Assembly: GCF_000374805.1 (NCBI RefSeq)
Contig: NZ_KB895355.1
Coordinates: forward strand, 1-64,000
Origin: Chitiniphilus shinanonensis DSM 23277
Lineage (GTDB): Bacteria; Pseudomonadota; Gammaproteobacteria; Burkholderiales; Chitinibacteraceae
Direction: 5' to 3'
Length of the DNA: 64,000 nt
The position numbers and the translations under genes were made by a program. Below are positions 50,416 to 58,109 of this stretch, piece by piece; the stretch's first letter is position 1; every line of letters starts with the position of its first letter. The notes beneath the pieces were generated by a model, which was not told where the DNA came from, did no database searches, and worked only from the letters and a program-made list of their open reading frames with translations.

Positions 50416-51257
50416 GGCGCGTCGCTCCCGGCGCGGCGTTGGCGGCGCAGGCGGCGGCGCTTGAGCACCCAGCGCAGCGGCAGCCACAGCACCAGCAGCC
50501 ACGGCAGTGCCACGGCGGCGAAGGTGAGCAGGGCGGCCACGCTCTGCATGAAGTTGTGGCCGATGTCGTGCCAGGCGTCGGCCAGCGGCATCAGCACGCT
50601 GCGCTCGGCCACCGAGCGCGCGGCGCGCAATTCGACGTCGATGCGTACTTTTTCGGTCTGGTTGGCCAGCGCCAGGCGCTGCCCGGCGGCGGCGTCGAGC
50701 TGGGCCTGGGTGGCCGCCAGCTCTTTCTGCACCGCCAGCAGTTCCTCCAGCTTGGCGTTGTGGCTGTCCAGCATCTGGCGCAGGTTGTCGCGCAACTGCG
50801 CCAGGTTCTTCAGACGTGCCTCGGTGTCGATCACCTCGTCGGTCTTGTCCTCGCGCTCGGTCGATTGCGACACCACCCGGCCCTGCTGGCCCAGCGCGGC
50901 AAGGTAGCCCGTCACCGCGCCCGGTGCGATGCGCAGCGACAGTTGCGCCACGCCGGGCGAGTAGTCGCTGTCGCGTTGCAGATTGGCGGAGAGCAGTTCG
51001 CACGTCGGTTCGACGCAGCGCGCCTGGGCCGCCTGCCAGGCGGCGTCCAGCCGGTCCGGCGCGGTTTCGACGGTGAGGGCGTGACGCACGGCGATATGAC
51101 GCTTGGGCGCGGCCTGCGGTGCGGCGCCGGCGGCGTCGGTCGCCTCGGCTGCGGCGGACACCACGGCGTTGCCGCCATAGGCGACGGGGGCTTCCTCCTT
51201 CTTGCCGCAGGCGACCAGCGCCGCGGCCAGCAGCAACGGGAGCAGGACGCGTGTCAT
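50412..51257 (-). CDS. DUF4349-like lipoprotein
   Basis: 281 residues with a lipoprotein signal (Leu-Leu-Ala-Ala-Ala-Leu-Val-Ala-Cys-Gly). Central Arg-Val-Val-Ser-Gln-Ser-Thr-Glu-Arg-Glu-Asp-Lys-Thr-Asp-Glu-Val-Ile-Asp-Thr-Glu precedes a coiled-coil region (Leu-Lys-Asn-Leu ... Glu-Leu-Ala-Ala-Thr-Gln-Ala-Gln). A C-terminal membrane helix (Leu-Pro-Trp-Leu-Leu-Val-Leu-Trp-Leu-Pro-Leu) and a basic tail follow. This layout is DUF4349. Overlaps both neighbours by 4 bp. Function unknown. Confidence 0.85.
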   Translation of the reverse strand: MTRVLLPLLLAAALVACGKKEEAPVAYGGNAVVSAAAEATDAAGAAPQAAPKRHIAVRHALTVETAPDRLDAAWQAAQARCVEPTCELLSANLQRDSDYSPGVAQLSLRIAPGAVTGYLAALGQQGRVVSQSTEREDKTDEVIDTEARLKNLAQLRDNLRQMLDSHNAKLEELLAVQKELAATQAQLDAAAGQRLALANQTEKVRIDVELRAARSVAERSVLMPLADAWHDIGHNFMQSVAALLTFAAVALPWLLVLWLPLRWVLKRRRLRRQRRAGSDAP

Positions 51258-51565
51258 AGCTTCAGCCGCTCCACCACGCGTCCGTGCACCAGATGCTCTT
51301 CGATGATCTCGTCGATGTCGGCGCGATCCACGTAGGTGTACCAGGTTTCTTCCGGGTAGATCACCATCACCGGGCCTTCCTCGCAGCGATCCAGGCAGCC
51401 GGCCTTGTTGATGCGCACCTGGCCGGGGCCGGCCAGCTTCAGTTGCTTGATGCGGTCCTTGGCGTAGCCCTGCATCTCGCTGGCGCCGCAGCGGTTGCAG
51501 CTCTGGCGCTCGCCCTCCGGGCGCTCGTTCAGACAGAAGAACACGTGGTGGCGGTAATAGCTCAT
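51254..51565 (-). CDS. Thioredoxin-like [2Fe-2S] ferredoxin
   Basis: 103 residues. Phe-Phe-Cys-Leu-Asn-Glu-Arg-Pro-Glu-Gly-Glu-Arg-Gln-Ser-Cys near the N-terminus and Lys-Ala-Gly-Cys-Leu-Asp-Arg-Cys-Glu-Glu-Gly-Pro supply the four cluster Cys of thioredoxin-fold (2Fe-2S) ferredoxins. The Trp-Tyr-Thr-Tyr-Val-Asp tail is also typical. Between a protein of unknown function (28-base gap) and the DUF4349 gene (4-bp overlap). The redox partner is unknown. Confidence 0.92.
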   Translation of the reverse strand: MSYYRHHVFFCLNERPEGERQSCNRCGASEMQGYAKDRIKQLKLAGPGQVRINKAGCLDRCEEGPVMVIYPEETWYTYVDRADIDEIIEEHLVHGRVVERLKL

Positions 51566-51593
51566 CGGTCGTCCTCGATGCGCGCGGCGGCGC

Positions 51594-52676
51594 TCAGTGA
51601 TGGGGCTTGGGAAGATAGTGCGCGGTGACGAAGAACGGCAGCTCGCCATCCTTGTCCGGCTGCACCGTGTCGATCACGCGGATGTCGTCGAGCTGGCATT
51701 CGCGGAACAGCGCGTCGGCGAAGTCGCGCACGTGCTCGGCGCTGTCCAGCGGCGCCAGCGGCCAGACGAAGCCTTCCCAGCGCTCGGCGTCCTCCAGGCT
51801 GGAGAAGGTGATGCGGATCTCGCCACCCTCGTGCGCGGCGATGGTGGCCACCGGGGTGCGGCCCTTGCTGCGGATGCTGCGCAGGGCGTTGCTGGCGGCG
51901 ACCTGCAATCGCGTTTCCAGGTGGGTGACGCGCGCGGCCTCCTGCGCGGCCAGCCAGCTTTGCGGTACGCGCGGAATGGCGAACAGCGTCAGGCCGTCCA
52001 GCTTGAGCGCGTCGCCGATGGCCTGCGCCAGCGGCATGCCCCAGGCGCCCACCTGGCCGCCGAGGCGGATCGCCGGCGCGGCGTCGCGCTGCTGGATCGC
52101 GCTGCCGACCAGGAAACGCAGGAACACGCCTTCGTCCTTGAATGACACCGGCGCTTCACGCACCACCCGGCCGATGGCCTCGGCCTGCGCCGGATCGCGC
52201 CAGTCGGCCAGCGTCGCCGGGTTGACCGCGGCGAGGTCGCCCGGATGCACCAGCGCGCCGGACAGCCGGCATTCGGCGTCGGGCGCGATCACGCCGTGTT
52301 GGCGCAGCAACGCCAGCACGGCATCGCCGTCCACCCGGCCGGGCAACGTGGTTTGACCGCGCGCGCCGGCCACCAGCACGATGGGCAGCACGAACGGCAC
52401 GGCCCACGACGCCGCGCCGGCCGGCGGTGTCTCGACCTCGTTGCGCAGCACCTGCCACAGCGCCTTGTAGGCTTCCTGCGATGGCGCCTGGGTCAGCGCG
52501 CCGTTGAGCGCGTAGTGGTCATGCGTTGCCAGCAGCTCGCGCACCTGCTGCGCCAGTGCGTCGTGCTTGCCGGCCGCGGCAGCGGCATCGGTCTCGGTGA
52601 GATAGGACATCAGCGCCCGGATCACCGGGTTCTGCGGATTGACGCGGGGGTAGAGGCGGGGGTCGGGCAGGTACAT
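51594..52676 (-). CDS. Conserved-type cytoplasmic protein of unknown function
   Basis: 360 residues with no signal peptide or membrane segment. It is soluble, alpha/beta-looking, with Trp-Ala-Val-Pro-Phe-Val-Leu-Pro-Ile-Val-Leu-Val-Ala-Gly-Ala-Arg-Gly and a C-terminal Val-Thr-Ala-His-Tyr-Leu-Pro-Lys-Pro. No family is recognised. It heads the five-gene minus-strand operon with the ferredoxin, DUF4349 lipoprotein, hydrolase and CbiM-like permease. The start ATG lies 32 bases after a TATAAT box. Confidence 0.78.
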   Translation of the reverse strand: MYLPDPRLYPRVNPQNPVIRALMSYLTETDAAAAAGKHDALAQQVRELLATHDHYALNGALTQAPSQEAYKALWQVLRNEVETPPAGAASWAVPFVLPIVLVAGARGQTTLPGRVDGDAVLALLRQHGVIAPDAECRLSGALVHPGDLAAVNPATLADWRDPAQAEAIGRVVREAPVSFKDEGVFLRFLVGSAIQQRDAAPAIRLGGQVGAWGMPLAQAIGDALKLDGLTLFAIPRVPQSWLAAQEAARVTHLETRLQVAASNALRSIRSKGRTPVATIAAHEGGEIRITFSSLEDAERWEGFVWPLAPLDSAEHVRDFADALFRECQLDDIRVIDTVQPDKDGELPFFVTAHYLPKPHH

Positions 52677-52707
52677 GCGCGGGGGAGGGCCAAACTGGAA
52701 AAAGGCG

Positions 52708-52713
52708 ATTATA
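52708..52713 (-). promoter_or_regulatory. Likely -10 box of the five-gene minus-strand operon
   Basis: Reads TATAAT on the minus strand, about 32 bases before the start at 52676, giving a leader of about 25 bases. The -35 region is not convincing. Confidence 0.5.
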
Positions 52714-52827
52714 CGCAGTGGCGAAAGGGTGGGTGCCGCCCGTCGTATGACGCCGTTCTAAATTCAGGCACAAAGCGTCACATATGGTTGCATTGCACGC
52801 CGTTCGGCCCGCAATGCCTTGAATTGA

Positions 52828-52856
52828 TTGACCATCCTGCATCAAATCCGTTAAAT
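52828..52856 (+). promoter_or_regulatory. Sigma-70-type promoter of a candidate small RNA
   Basis: TTGACC (52828-52833), 17-base spacer, TTAAAT (52851-52856). Correct spacing and strong similarity to consensus in a region without a protein gene. Predicted transcription start near 52863. Confidence 0.6.
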
Positions 52857-52862
52857 TGAAAG

Positions 52863-52949
52863 CTCTGTTGGGATGCAGCAAGGTGCGTCTTGATAGTTTC
52901 TCCTTTGTAGATGTTGTTTGAAACCCGGACGTGTTCCGGGTTTTTTTTG
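52863..52949 (+). ncRNA. Candidate small RNA with exposed anti-Shine-Dalgarno motif
   Basis: About 87 bases between the promoter at 52828 and a strong terminator. GATGC/GCGTC can form a small 5' stem. The single-stranded linker then contains TTTCTCCTTTG, complementary to an AAAGGAG ribosome binding site, and a U-rich terminator tail suits Hfq binding. This is the layout of SD-blocking regulatory RNAs. No protein is encoded on this strand. The surrounding 335-base gap (52677-53011) holds no other supported feature. Confidence 0.55.
52921..52948 (+). terminator. Strong intrinsic terminator
   Basis: AAACCCGGA, CGTG loop, TCCGGGTTT followed by a total run of eight T. The T-run is on the plus strand and there is no plus-strand protein gene upstream, so it most likely ends the small RNA. 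Confidence 0.88.
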
Positions 52950-53011
52950 GCCCGTCGTTCCACATGGCCATCCCGGCCGTAGCCACCCGTGCTCAGAGCT
53001 TGAACAGGCTC

Positions 53012-53287
53012 TCAGACGGTGGAACGCTCCTGGAAGCCGGCGCAATCCTCCAGCGCGCAATCCTCGCCTTCCACGCTTTCGACATACGCCGCATTCGGGC
53101 CGCGATGCGCCCAATCCTCCACCTTGGCGACCGCGGCGGCGTCGCCTTGCAGGAACAGCTCGACGCTGCCGTCGTCGCGGTTGCGCACCCAGCCGGCCAC
53201 GTCCAGGCGCTTGGCCTCCAGCCAGGCGGAATAGCGGAAGCCCACGCCCTGTACCCGGCCGCGGATCCGTAGTTTTCTGGCAATCAT
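53012..53287 (-). CDS. acyP: Acylphosphatase
   Basis: 91 residues, normal family length, from the ATG at 53287 with GGGAAA upstream. Arg-Ile-Arg-Gly-Arg-Val-Gln-Gly-Val-Gly-Phe-Arg is the phosphate-binding loop with the catalytic Arg. Gly-Trp-Val-Arg-Asn-Arg-Asp-Asp-Gly-Ser-Val-Glu contains the catalytic Asn. It hydrolyses acyl phosphates. The frame remains open upstream to an ATG at 53500 that has GAAGGAAG before it, which would add a 71-residue Arg/Pro-rich extension not typical of the family. Confidence 0.92.
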   Translation of the reverse strand: MIARKLRIRGRVQGVGFRYSAWLEAKRLDVAGWVRNRDDGSVELFLQGDAAAVAKVEDWAHRGPNAAYVESVEGEDCALEDCAGFQERSTV

Positions 53288-53713
53288 CTCGGTTTCCCCA
53301 TCGCAGACGCTGCGGAACGGTTCGCGGGGCGCGCCGTCGTGCAGCGTGTGTCCGGCCTGCCCGCTGGTCGCGGGCATCGTTTCAGGGTAGCGATCCGGTC
53401 CGGTGTCTGCCCACGGCAATTTGCGCGGGCCACGGCTGAACGTGGCGGCGAGGAACAGGCGTAGCGGCTCGGACAGGGTGTTCGCGACGAAGCGTCCCAT
53501 GATGTTCTTCCTTCGGATGGCAGTCTGGCTCAACGAAGCGCCCTGGGCGGGCGCTGGCGGCGCGGCGGTCGGTACCGCGCGGGGCCTGCGCGGTACGGGC
53601 TTGGAGCGGCTGACAAAACCCTGCGAAACGGTCCTGGCGAGCGGTGCGAAACGCGGGCGGCGCGTGGAGTACGACAAGTTCTCGCGCTGCTGCCAGGAGG
53701 GGTTATCGGCCGC
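53288..53713. other. Upstream region of acyP with an in-frame leader
   Basis: Holds a minus-strand leader frame from ATG 53500 (strong GAAGGAAG site) running in frame into acyP, and the family A repeat fragment at 53606. Either the leader is translated as an N-terminal extension or it is the acyP 5' UTR. No other gene is supported. Confidence 0.4.
53606..53660. repeat. Family A element fragment, copy 4
   Basis: GCGGCTGACAAAACCC at 53606-53621 is identical to the end of copy 1. It continues GCGAAACGGTCCTGGC, one base different from 39022 onward. The right terminal repeat is missing, so this copy is truncated. Confidence 0.7.
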
Positions 53714-53851
53714 TCAATGCCCGAACAATCCGACGAGGCCGATAATGATGAGATAGAGGGCAATGATGTAGTTGAGCAAGCGCGGCATGGCCAGGATGAG
53801 GATGCCGGCGATCAGCGAAACGAGCGGGGCGATGGCGAGATTGAGCTGCAT
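53714..53851 (-). CDS. DUF3096-like small membrane protein
   Basis: 45 residues. Ile-Ala-Pro-Leu-Val-Ser-Leu-Ile-Ala-Gly-Ile-Leu-Ile-Leu-Ala-Met-Pro-Arg-Leu-Leu-Asn-Tyr-Ile-Ile-Ala-Leu-Tyr-Leu-Ile-Ile-Ile-Gly-Leu is the two-helix hydrophobic pattern of DUF3096. The longer in-frame starts upstream run through the metG terminator and are not plausible. Function unknown. Confidence 0.85.
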   Translation of the reverse strand: MQLNLAIAPLVSLIAGILILAMPRLLNYIIALYLIIIGLVGLFGH

Positions 53852-53913
53852 GGCGGTCTCCAGCGGGTCTTGGGATGTTTGCAGCCTAGCAGCGCGCCAC
53901 GCGGCGCCGACGT

Positions 53914-53946
53914 AAAAAATGCGACGCCGCGGCGTCGCATTTTCGT
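53914..53946 (-). terminator. metG intrinsic terminator
   Basis: AAAATGCGACGCC, GC, GGCGTCGCATTTT: a perfect palindromic stem followed on the minus strand by T6. It lies about 50 bases after the metG stop at 53995. Confidence 0.9.
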
Positions 53947-53994
53947 TTTGCGTGGGGCGGATCGGCCTCAGGCGCGATTCGCCGCAGGGGCGGA

Positions 53995-56049
53995 TCACTT
54001 CACCCGCATGCCCGGCTGCGCGCCCGAATCCGGGCTGAGGATGTACAACCCGCCGTCGCCGCCGGCGGCCAGCACCATGCCTTCGCTCACGCCGAACTTC
54101 ATCTTGCGCGGCGCCAGGTTGGCGACCATCACCGTCATGCGGCCGACCAGCGCTTCCGGCGCGTAGGCCGACTTGATGCCGGCGAACACGTGGCGCGTCT
54201 CGCTACCGATGTCCAGCGTCAGCGACACCAGCTTGTCGGCACCCTCGACCGCCTTGGCCTCGATGATCTTCGCCACGCGCAGGTCGATCTTCATGAAGTC
54301 GTCGATGCCGATGGTCTCGGCGATCGGTGGGATCTCATAGGCCGGCGCGGCGGCCTGCGCGGGGGCTGCCTCGGCGGGGGCCAGCGTCTGCTTGTTCTCC
54401 TCGACCATCGCCTGCACCGCCTTGGGGTCGATCCGGGTCATCAGGTGCTGGTACGGCGCGATCGCGTGATCGCGCAACAGGGTTTGCGCGTCGGCCCAGG
54501 TCAGCGGTTGCACTTGCAGGAACGCTTCGACGTCGGCGGCCAGCTTGGGCAGCACCGGTTTCAGGTAGATGGTCAGCAGGCGGAACGCGTTGATCAGCAC
54601 CGAGCACACGCGTTGCAGCTCGGCATCGCGGCCTTCCTGCTTGGCCATTTCCCACGGCTTGTTGGCGTCGACGAACTGGTTCACCTCGTCGGTGAGCAGC
54701 ATGATCTCGCGCAGCGCGCGGCCGTACTCGCGGGCTTCGAACCATTCGGCGATGGGCTCGGCGGCGGCTTGCAGGCGGGCGATCAACGGGGCGTCGCCCA
54801 GGTCGGCGGCGAGGCGGCCGTCGAAGCGCTTGCTGATGAAACCTGCGGCGCGGCTGGCGATGTTGACGTACTTGCCGATCAGGTCGCTGTTCACCCGGGC
54901 GACGAAATCGTCCAGGTTGAGGTCGATGTCCTCGATGGCGCTGCCCAGCTTGGCGGCGAAGTAATAGCGCAGCCATTCGGGGTTGAGGTGGCGCAGGTAC
55001 GATTCGGCGGTGATGAAGGTGCCGCGGCTCTTGCTCATCTTGGCGCCGTCCACGGTGAGGAAGCCGTGGGCATTGATGCCGGTAGGGGTGCGGAAGCCGC
55101 TGTATTCCAGCATCGCCGGCCAGAACAGCGCGTGGAAGTACAGGATGTCCTTGCCGATGAAGTGATACAGCTCGGCGGTGGAATCCTTGGCCCAGTACTC
55201 GTCGAAATCCAGGCCCAGGCGGTCGCACAGGTTGCGGTGGCTGGCCATGTAGCCGACCGGGGCGTCCAGCCACACGTAGAAGTACTTGCCCGGCGCGTCC
55301 GGGATCTCGAAGCCGAAGTAGGGCGCGTCGCGGCTGATGTCCCAGTCGTTGAGGCCGGCCTCGAACCATTCCTGCATCTTGTTGGCGGCGCCTTCCTGCA
55401 GGCGCGGGCGGGCCATGCCGCCGACGGTCTCGCTACCGCGCGTCCAGTCGCGCAGGAACGATTCGCACTCGCCCAGCTTGAAGAAGAAGTGCTCCGAATC
55501 GCGCAGCACCGGCGCGGCGCCGGACACCACCGAGTACGGGTTCTTCAGGTCGGTGGGGCTGTAGGTGGTGCCGCACACTTCGCAGTTGTCGCCGTATTGA
55601 TCCTTGGCGCCGCACTTGGGGCATTCGCCCTTCACGAAGCGATCCGGCAGGAACATGTTCTTCACCGGGTCGTAAAGCTGGCTGATGGTGCGGCTGGCGA
55701 TCTTGCCGTTGTCGCGCAGCGCGCGATACACGCGGTACGAGTACTCGCGGTTCTCTTCGCTGTTGGTGCTGTAGTAGTTGTCGAAGCCGACCAGGAAGCC
55801 GGTGAAGTCGCGCAGGTGCTCGCCGTGGACGCGCTCGATCAGTGCCTCGGGGCTGATGCCTTCCTTCTCGGCGCGCAGCATCACCGGCGTGCCATGGGTG
55901 TCGTCGGCGCACACGTAGTGACAGGTGTGGCCGCGCAGCTTCATGAAGCGCACCCAGATATCGGTCTGGATGTATTCGACCAGGTGGCCAAGATGAATGG
56001 CGCCGTTGGCGTAAGGCAGGGCGGAGGTGACGAGAATCTTGCGTGGCAT
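53995..56049 (-). CDS. metG: Methionyl-tRNA synthetase
   Basis: 684 residues from the ATG at 56049. Charges tRNA-Met. [13 protein letters not shown] is the HIGH motif and Lys-Met-Ser-Lys-Ser-Arg-Gly the KMSKS loop. A zinc knuckle (Cys-Pro-Lys-Cys ... Cys-Glu-Val-Cys) is present. The C-terminal about 110 residues form an OB-fold tRNA-binding domain (Asp-Leu-Arg-Val-Ala-Lys-Ile), giving the long dimeric form found in E. coli. An Ala/Pro/Glu linker joins the two. Confidence 0.97.
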   Translation of the reverse strand: MPRKILVTSALPYANGAIHLGHLVEYIQTDIWVRFMKLRGHTCHYVCADDTHGTPVMLRAEKEGISPEALIERVHGEHLRDFTGFLVGFDNYYSTNSEENREYSYRVYRALRDNGKIASRTISQLYDPVKNMFLPDRFVKGECPKCGAKDQYGDNCEVCGTTYSPTDLKNPYSVVSGAAPVLRDSEHFFFKLGECESFLRDWTRGSETVGGMARPRLQEGAANKMQEWFEAGLNDWDISRDAPYFGFEIPDAPGKYFYVWLDAPVGYMASHRNLCDRLGLDFDEYWAKDSTAELYHFIGKDILYFHALFWPAMLEYSGFRTPTGINAHGFLTVDGAKMSKSRGTFITAESYLRHLNPEWLRYYFAAKLGSAIEDIDLNLDDFVARVNSDLIGKYVNIASRAAGFISKRFDGRLAADLGDAPLIARLQAAAEPIAEWFEAREYGRALREIMLLTDEVNQFVDANKPWEMAKQEGRDAELQRVCSVLINAFRLLTIYLKPVLPKLAADVEAFLQVQPLTWADAQTLLRDHAIAPYQHLMTRIDPKAVQAMVEENKQTLAPAEAAPAQAAAPAYEIPPIAETIGIDDFMKIDLRVAKIIEAKAVEGADKLVSLTLDIGSETRHVFAGIKSAYAPEALVGRMTVMVANLAPRKMKFGVSEGMVLAAGGDGGLYILSPDSGAQPGMRVK

Positions 56050-56083
56050 GCGGGTTTCCGGGCGTTCGGCGACGAATCGGGCG

Positions 56084-56089
56084 ATTATA
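56084..56089 (-). promoter_or_regulatory. Likely metG -10 box
   Basis: TATAAT on the minus strand, about 35 bases before the metG start; the -35 element is weak. It lies in the 128-base divergent region shared with the Hpt gene, whose own -10 may be the TATAGT near 56133. Confidence 0.5.
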
Positions 56090-56177
56090 CCGCAGCCCGT
56101 CGCCTCGACCGTGACGCCCGATTTCTTACAACGGTATAGTGAGCCGATCAGCAAGCCAGTTCCTGACGGAGTCCCCC

Positions 56178-56552
56178 ATGCCGCGCGAGTCCCTCATCGA
56201 CGCCCAGACCATCGCCCTGGAGGTGGCCAGCGTGGACGCCATGCTGGCGCAATTGCATCGCCAGGTGGGCATGGACCTGCGCGCCGAACTGGTGGCCGCG
56301 TTTCTGCCGCTGTTGCAGGAAACCTTGCAGACACTGCCGCCGGCGCTGGCGGCGGGCGATGCCGACGAGATCATCAACCTGTCGCACAAGTTGAAGGGCG
56401 CCGCGCTGCAACTGGGCGCCCAGCGCCTGGCCAGCAGCTGCCGCGATATCGAGATGGCCGGCCGCCAGGGCTTGCTGGGCGATGCCGAATCGTCGTTCGG
56501 CCAGGTGCGGCAATTGTCGCTGGGCCTGTTGTCGGGCTTGCGCCTGCACTGA
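56178..56552 (+). CDS. Stand-alone Hpt (histidine phosphotransfer) protein
   Basis: 124 residues, helical. Asn-Leu-Ser-His70-Lys-Leu-Lys-Gly-Ala-Ala is the phospho-accepting motif. It relays phosphate between hybrid sensor kinases and response regulators. No kinase or regulator is adjacent. Divergent from metG. Confidence 0.9.
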   Translation: MPRESLIDAQTIALEVASVDAMLAQLHRQVGMDLRAELVAAFLPLLQETLQTLPPALAAGDADEIINLSHKLKGAALQLGAQRLASSCRDIEMAGRQGLLGDAESSFGQVRQLSLGLLSGLRLH

Positions 56553-56673
56553 AGCCCGGCGGTTTCCGCGCGGGGCGCATGCCTCGCGGCGTCCTCGTCC
56601 CGACGTCCATGCCGTGGTGAAACCGGCGGTCGATACAGCCTAAAATGCCGGTTTCGCCTTTGCGCCCTCGAAC

Positions 56674-57309
56674 ATGCAGCCCCTGGATTTCGTCTCTCCC
56701 CTCGATTTCGACTGGTTCTCCCATATCGGCACCGCCGCGTTCGCGTTTTCCGGCTACCTGATCGGCGCGCGCAAACGCTTCGACCTGCTGGGGGTGCTGA
56801 TCCTGGCGCTGCTGACCGCCATCGGCGGCGGGATGATCCGCGACGTGCTGGTCAACCGCGTGCCGCGCGTGTTCCTCGACGCCGCGCCGCTGTACAGCAT
56901 CTTCGGCGCGCTGTTCGTCTCCTGGGCGCTCAAGCTGCACCAGCGCAACAAGGGCCTGCTCTACAAGCTGTTCATCGTCGCCGACTCGATCGGGCTGGTG
57001 GCGTTCAGCATCGCCGGCGCGCAGGTGGGGCTGGAGTTGCAGCTCAACCTGTTCGGCGTGTGCATCCTGGCCTTCGTCACCGCGGTGGGGGGCGGACTGG
57101 TGCGCGACATGATGGTGAACGACGTGCCCTTCATCCTGCATGAGGACTTCTACGGCACGGTGGCGATCCTGACCGCCATCCTGGCCTACGTGCTGGCGCG
57201 ATTCGGCCTGATGAACCCCTGGTCGCTGTGGCTGCTGTTCGGCGGCTGCCTGGCGGTGCGACTGGTGGCGCACACCCGCGACTTCAAACTGCCCCGGTTC
57301 GACGAATGA
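56674..57309 (+). CDS. TRIC-type cation channel family membrane protein (YadS-like)
   Basis: 211 residues, about seven membrane helices. The duplicated signature Ala-Ile-Gly-Gly-Gly-Met-Ile-Arg-Asp-Val-Leu and Ala-Val-Gly-Gly-Gly-Leu-Val-Arg-Asp-Met-Met, one in each half, is diagnostic of the UPF0126/TRIC family, which forms trimeric cation channels. It overlaps the NUDIX gene by 4 bp. Confidence 0.93.
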   Translation: MQPLDFVSPLDFDWFSHIGTAAFAFSGYLIGARKRFDLLGVLILALLTAIGGGMIRDVLVNRVPRVFLDAAPLYSIFGALFVSWALKLHQRNKGLLYKLFIVADSIGLVAFSIAGAQVGLELQLNLFGVCILAFVTAVGGGLVRDMMVNDVPFILHEDFYGTVAILTAILAYVLARFGLMNPWSLWLLFGGCLAVRLVAHTRDFKLPRFDE

Positions 57310-57941
57310 GCGACTACTACGATCACCTGCGCGGCCCGGCGGACTGGCACGACTGGCTGGCGACACGCCTGGCCCGCGCCCCACGCGCCGATGCCGCCGA
57401 CTGGAACGGGCTCACCGCCGTCACGCCGGCGGCGGTGCTGATCGCGGTGGTGGCGCATCCCGACGGCGCGGGCATCATCCTCACCGAGCGCGCCGCGCAC
57501 CTGTCGCAACATGCCGGACAGATCAGCTTTCCCGGCGGACGGATCGAGGACGAGGACGAAGACGCGCCCGCCGCCGCGTTGCGCGAAGCGCAGGAGGAGA
57601 TCGGCCTGGAGCCGGCGCGGGTGGCGGTGGTGGGGCAGTTGGGGGCCTACGTGACCATCAGCGGCTACCGGGTGATTCCGGTGGTGGGCGTGGTCGAGCC
57701 GGGCTTTGCGCTGAGCCCCGACCCCGGCGAAGTGGCCGCCGCGTTCGAGCTGCCGTTCGCGCCGCTGATGCAGCCGGCGCGCTACGAGCGCCGCCCGGTG
57801 GAGCGGCGGGGCATCCGTGGCGCCTCGTACTTCACCGAATGCGAAGGGCGCACCGTGTGGGGGGCCACCGCCGGCATGCTGCTGATGCTGGCCAGCGCAC
57901 TGGGCGCCAGCGGTCAGCCGCGCGATCTGCTCCAGCGCTGA
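57306..57941 (+). CDS. NUDIX hydrolase, CoA pyrophosphatase type
   Basis: 211 residues; ATGA overlap with the channel gene. The UPF0035 signature Leu-Thr-Glu-Arg-Ala-x-His-Leu-Ser-Gln-His-Ala-Gly-Gln-Ile-Ser-Phe-Pro-Gly-Gly precedes the Nudix box with Arg-Glu-Ala-Gln-Glu-Glu-Ile-Gly-Leu. This combination marks coenzyme A diphosphatases (NudL/YeaB-like). Confidence 0.92.
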   Translation: MSDYYDHLRGPADWHDWLATRLARAPRADAADWNGLTAVTPAAVLIAVVAHPDGAGIILTERAAHLSQHAGQISFPGGRIEDEDEDAPAAALREAQEEIGLEPARVAVVGQLGAYVTISGYRVIPVVGVVEPGFALSPDPGEVAAAFELPFAPLMQPARYERRPVERRGIRGASYFTECEGRTVWGATAGMLLMLASALGASGQPRDLLQR

Positions 57942-58000
57942 GCGCGCCCGACAGCGCCTTCCCGGCGGCGCTGGGTAGATCCGCTGTCTGCAAACGAGTG

Positions 58001-58022
58001 ACGGCGCCCCGAGGGGCGCCGT
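58001..58022. terminator. Hairpin between convergent genes
   Basis: ACGGCGCCCC, GA, GGGGCGCCGT: perfect 10-bp stem but no T-run. It lies between the NUDIX gene (ends 57941) and the LivJ/LivK-type gene (ends 58110). Confidence 0.6.
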
Positions 58023-58109
58023 CGTGCAATCGGCCGTCGCTTATAAGGCTGCGGCCTCAAACCCGATCAGGTTGCCCTGACCCGGCTTGTCGCTGGGCGA
58101 TGGAGGCGG

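Noticed and set aside
52778-52963. 61-codon minus-strand frame, or a shorter peptide after AAAGGAG near 52908
   Set aside because: No ATG, GTG or TTG at proper spacing after the AAAGGAG; the stretch is better explained by a plus-strand small RNA whose CUCCUUU is the complement.
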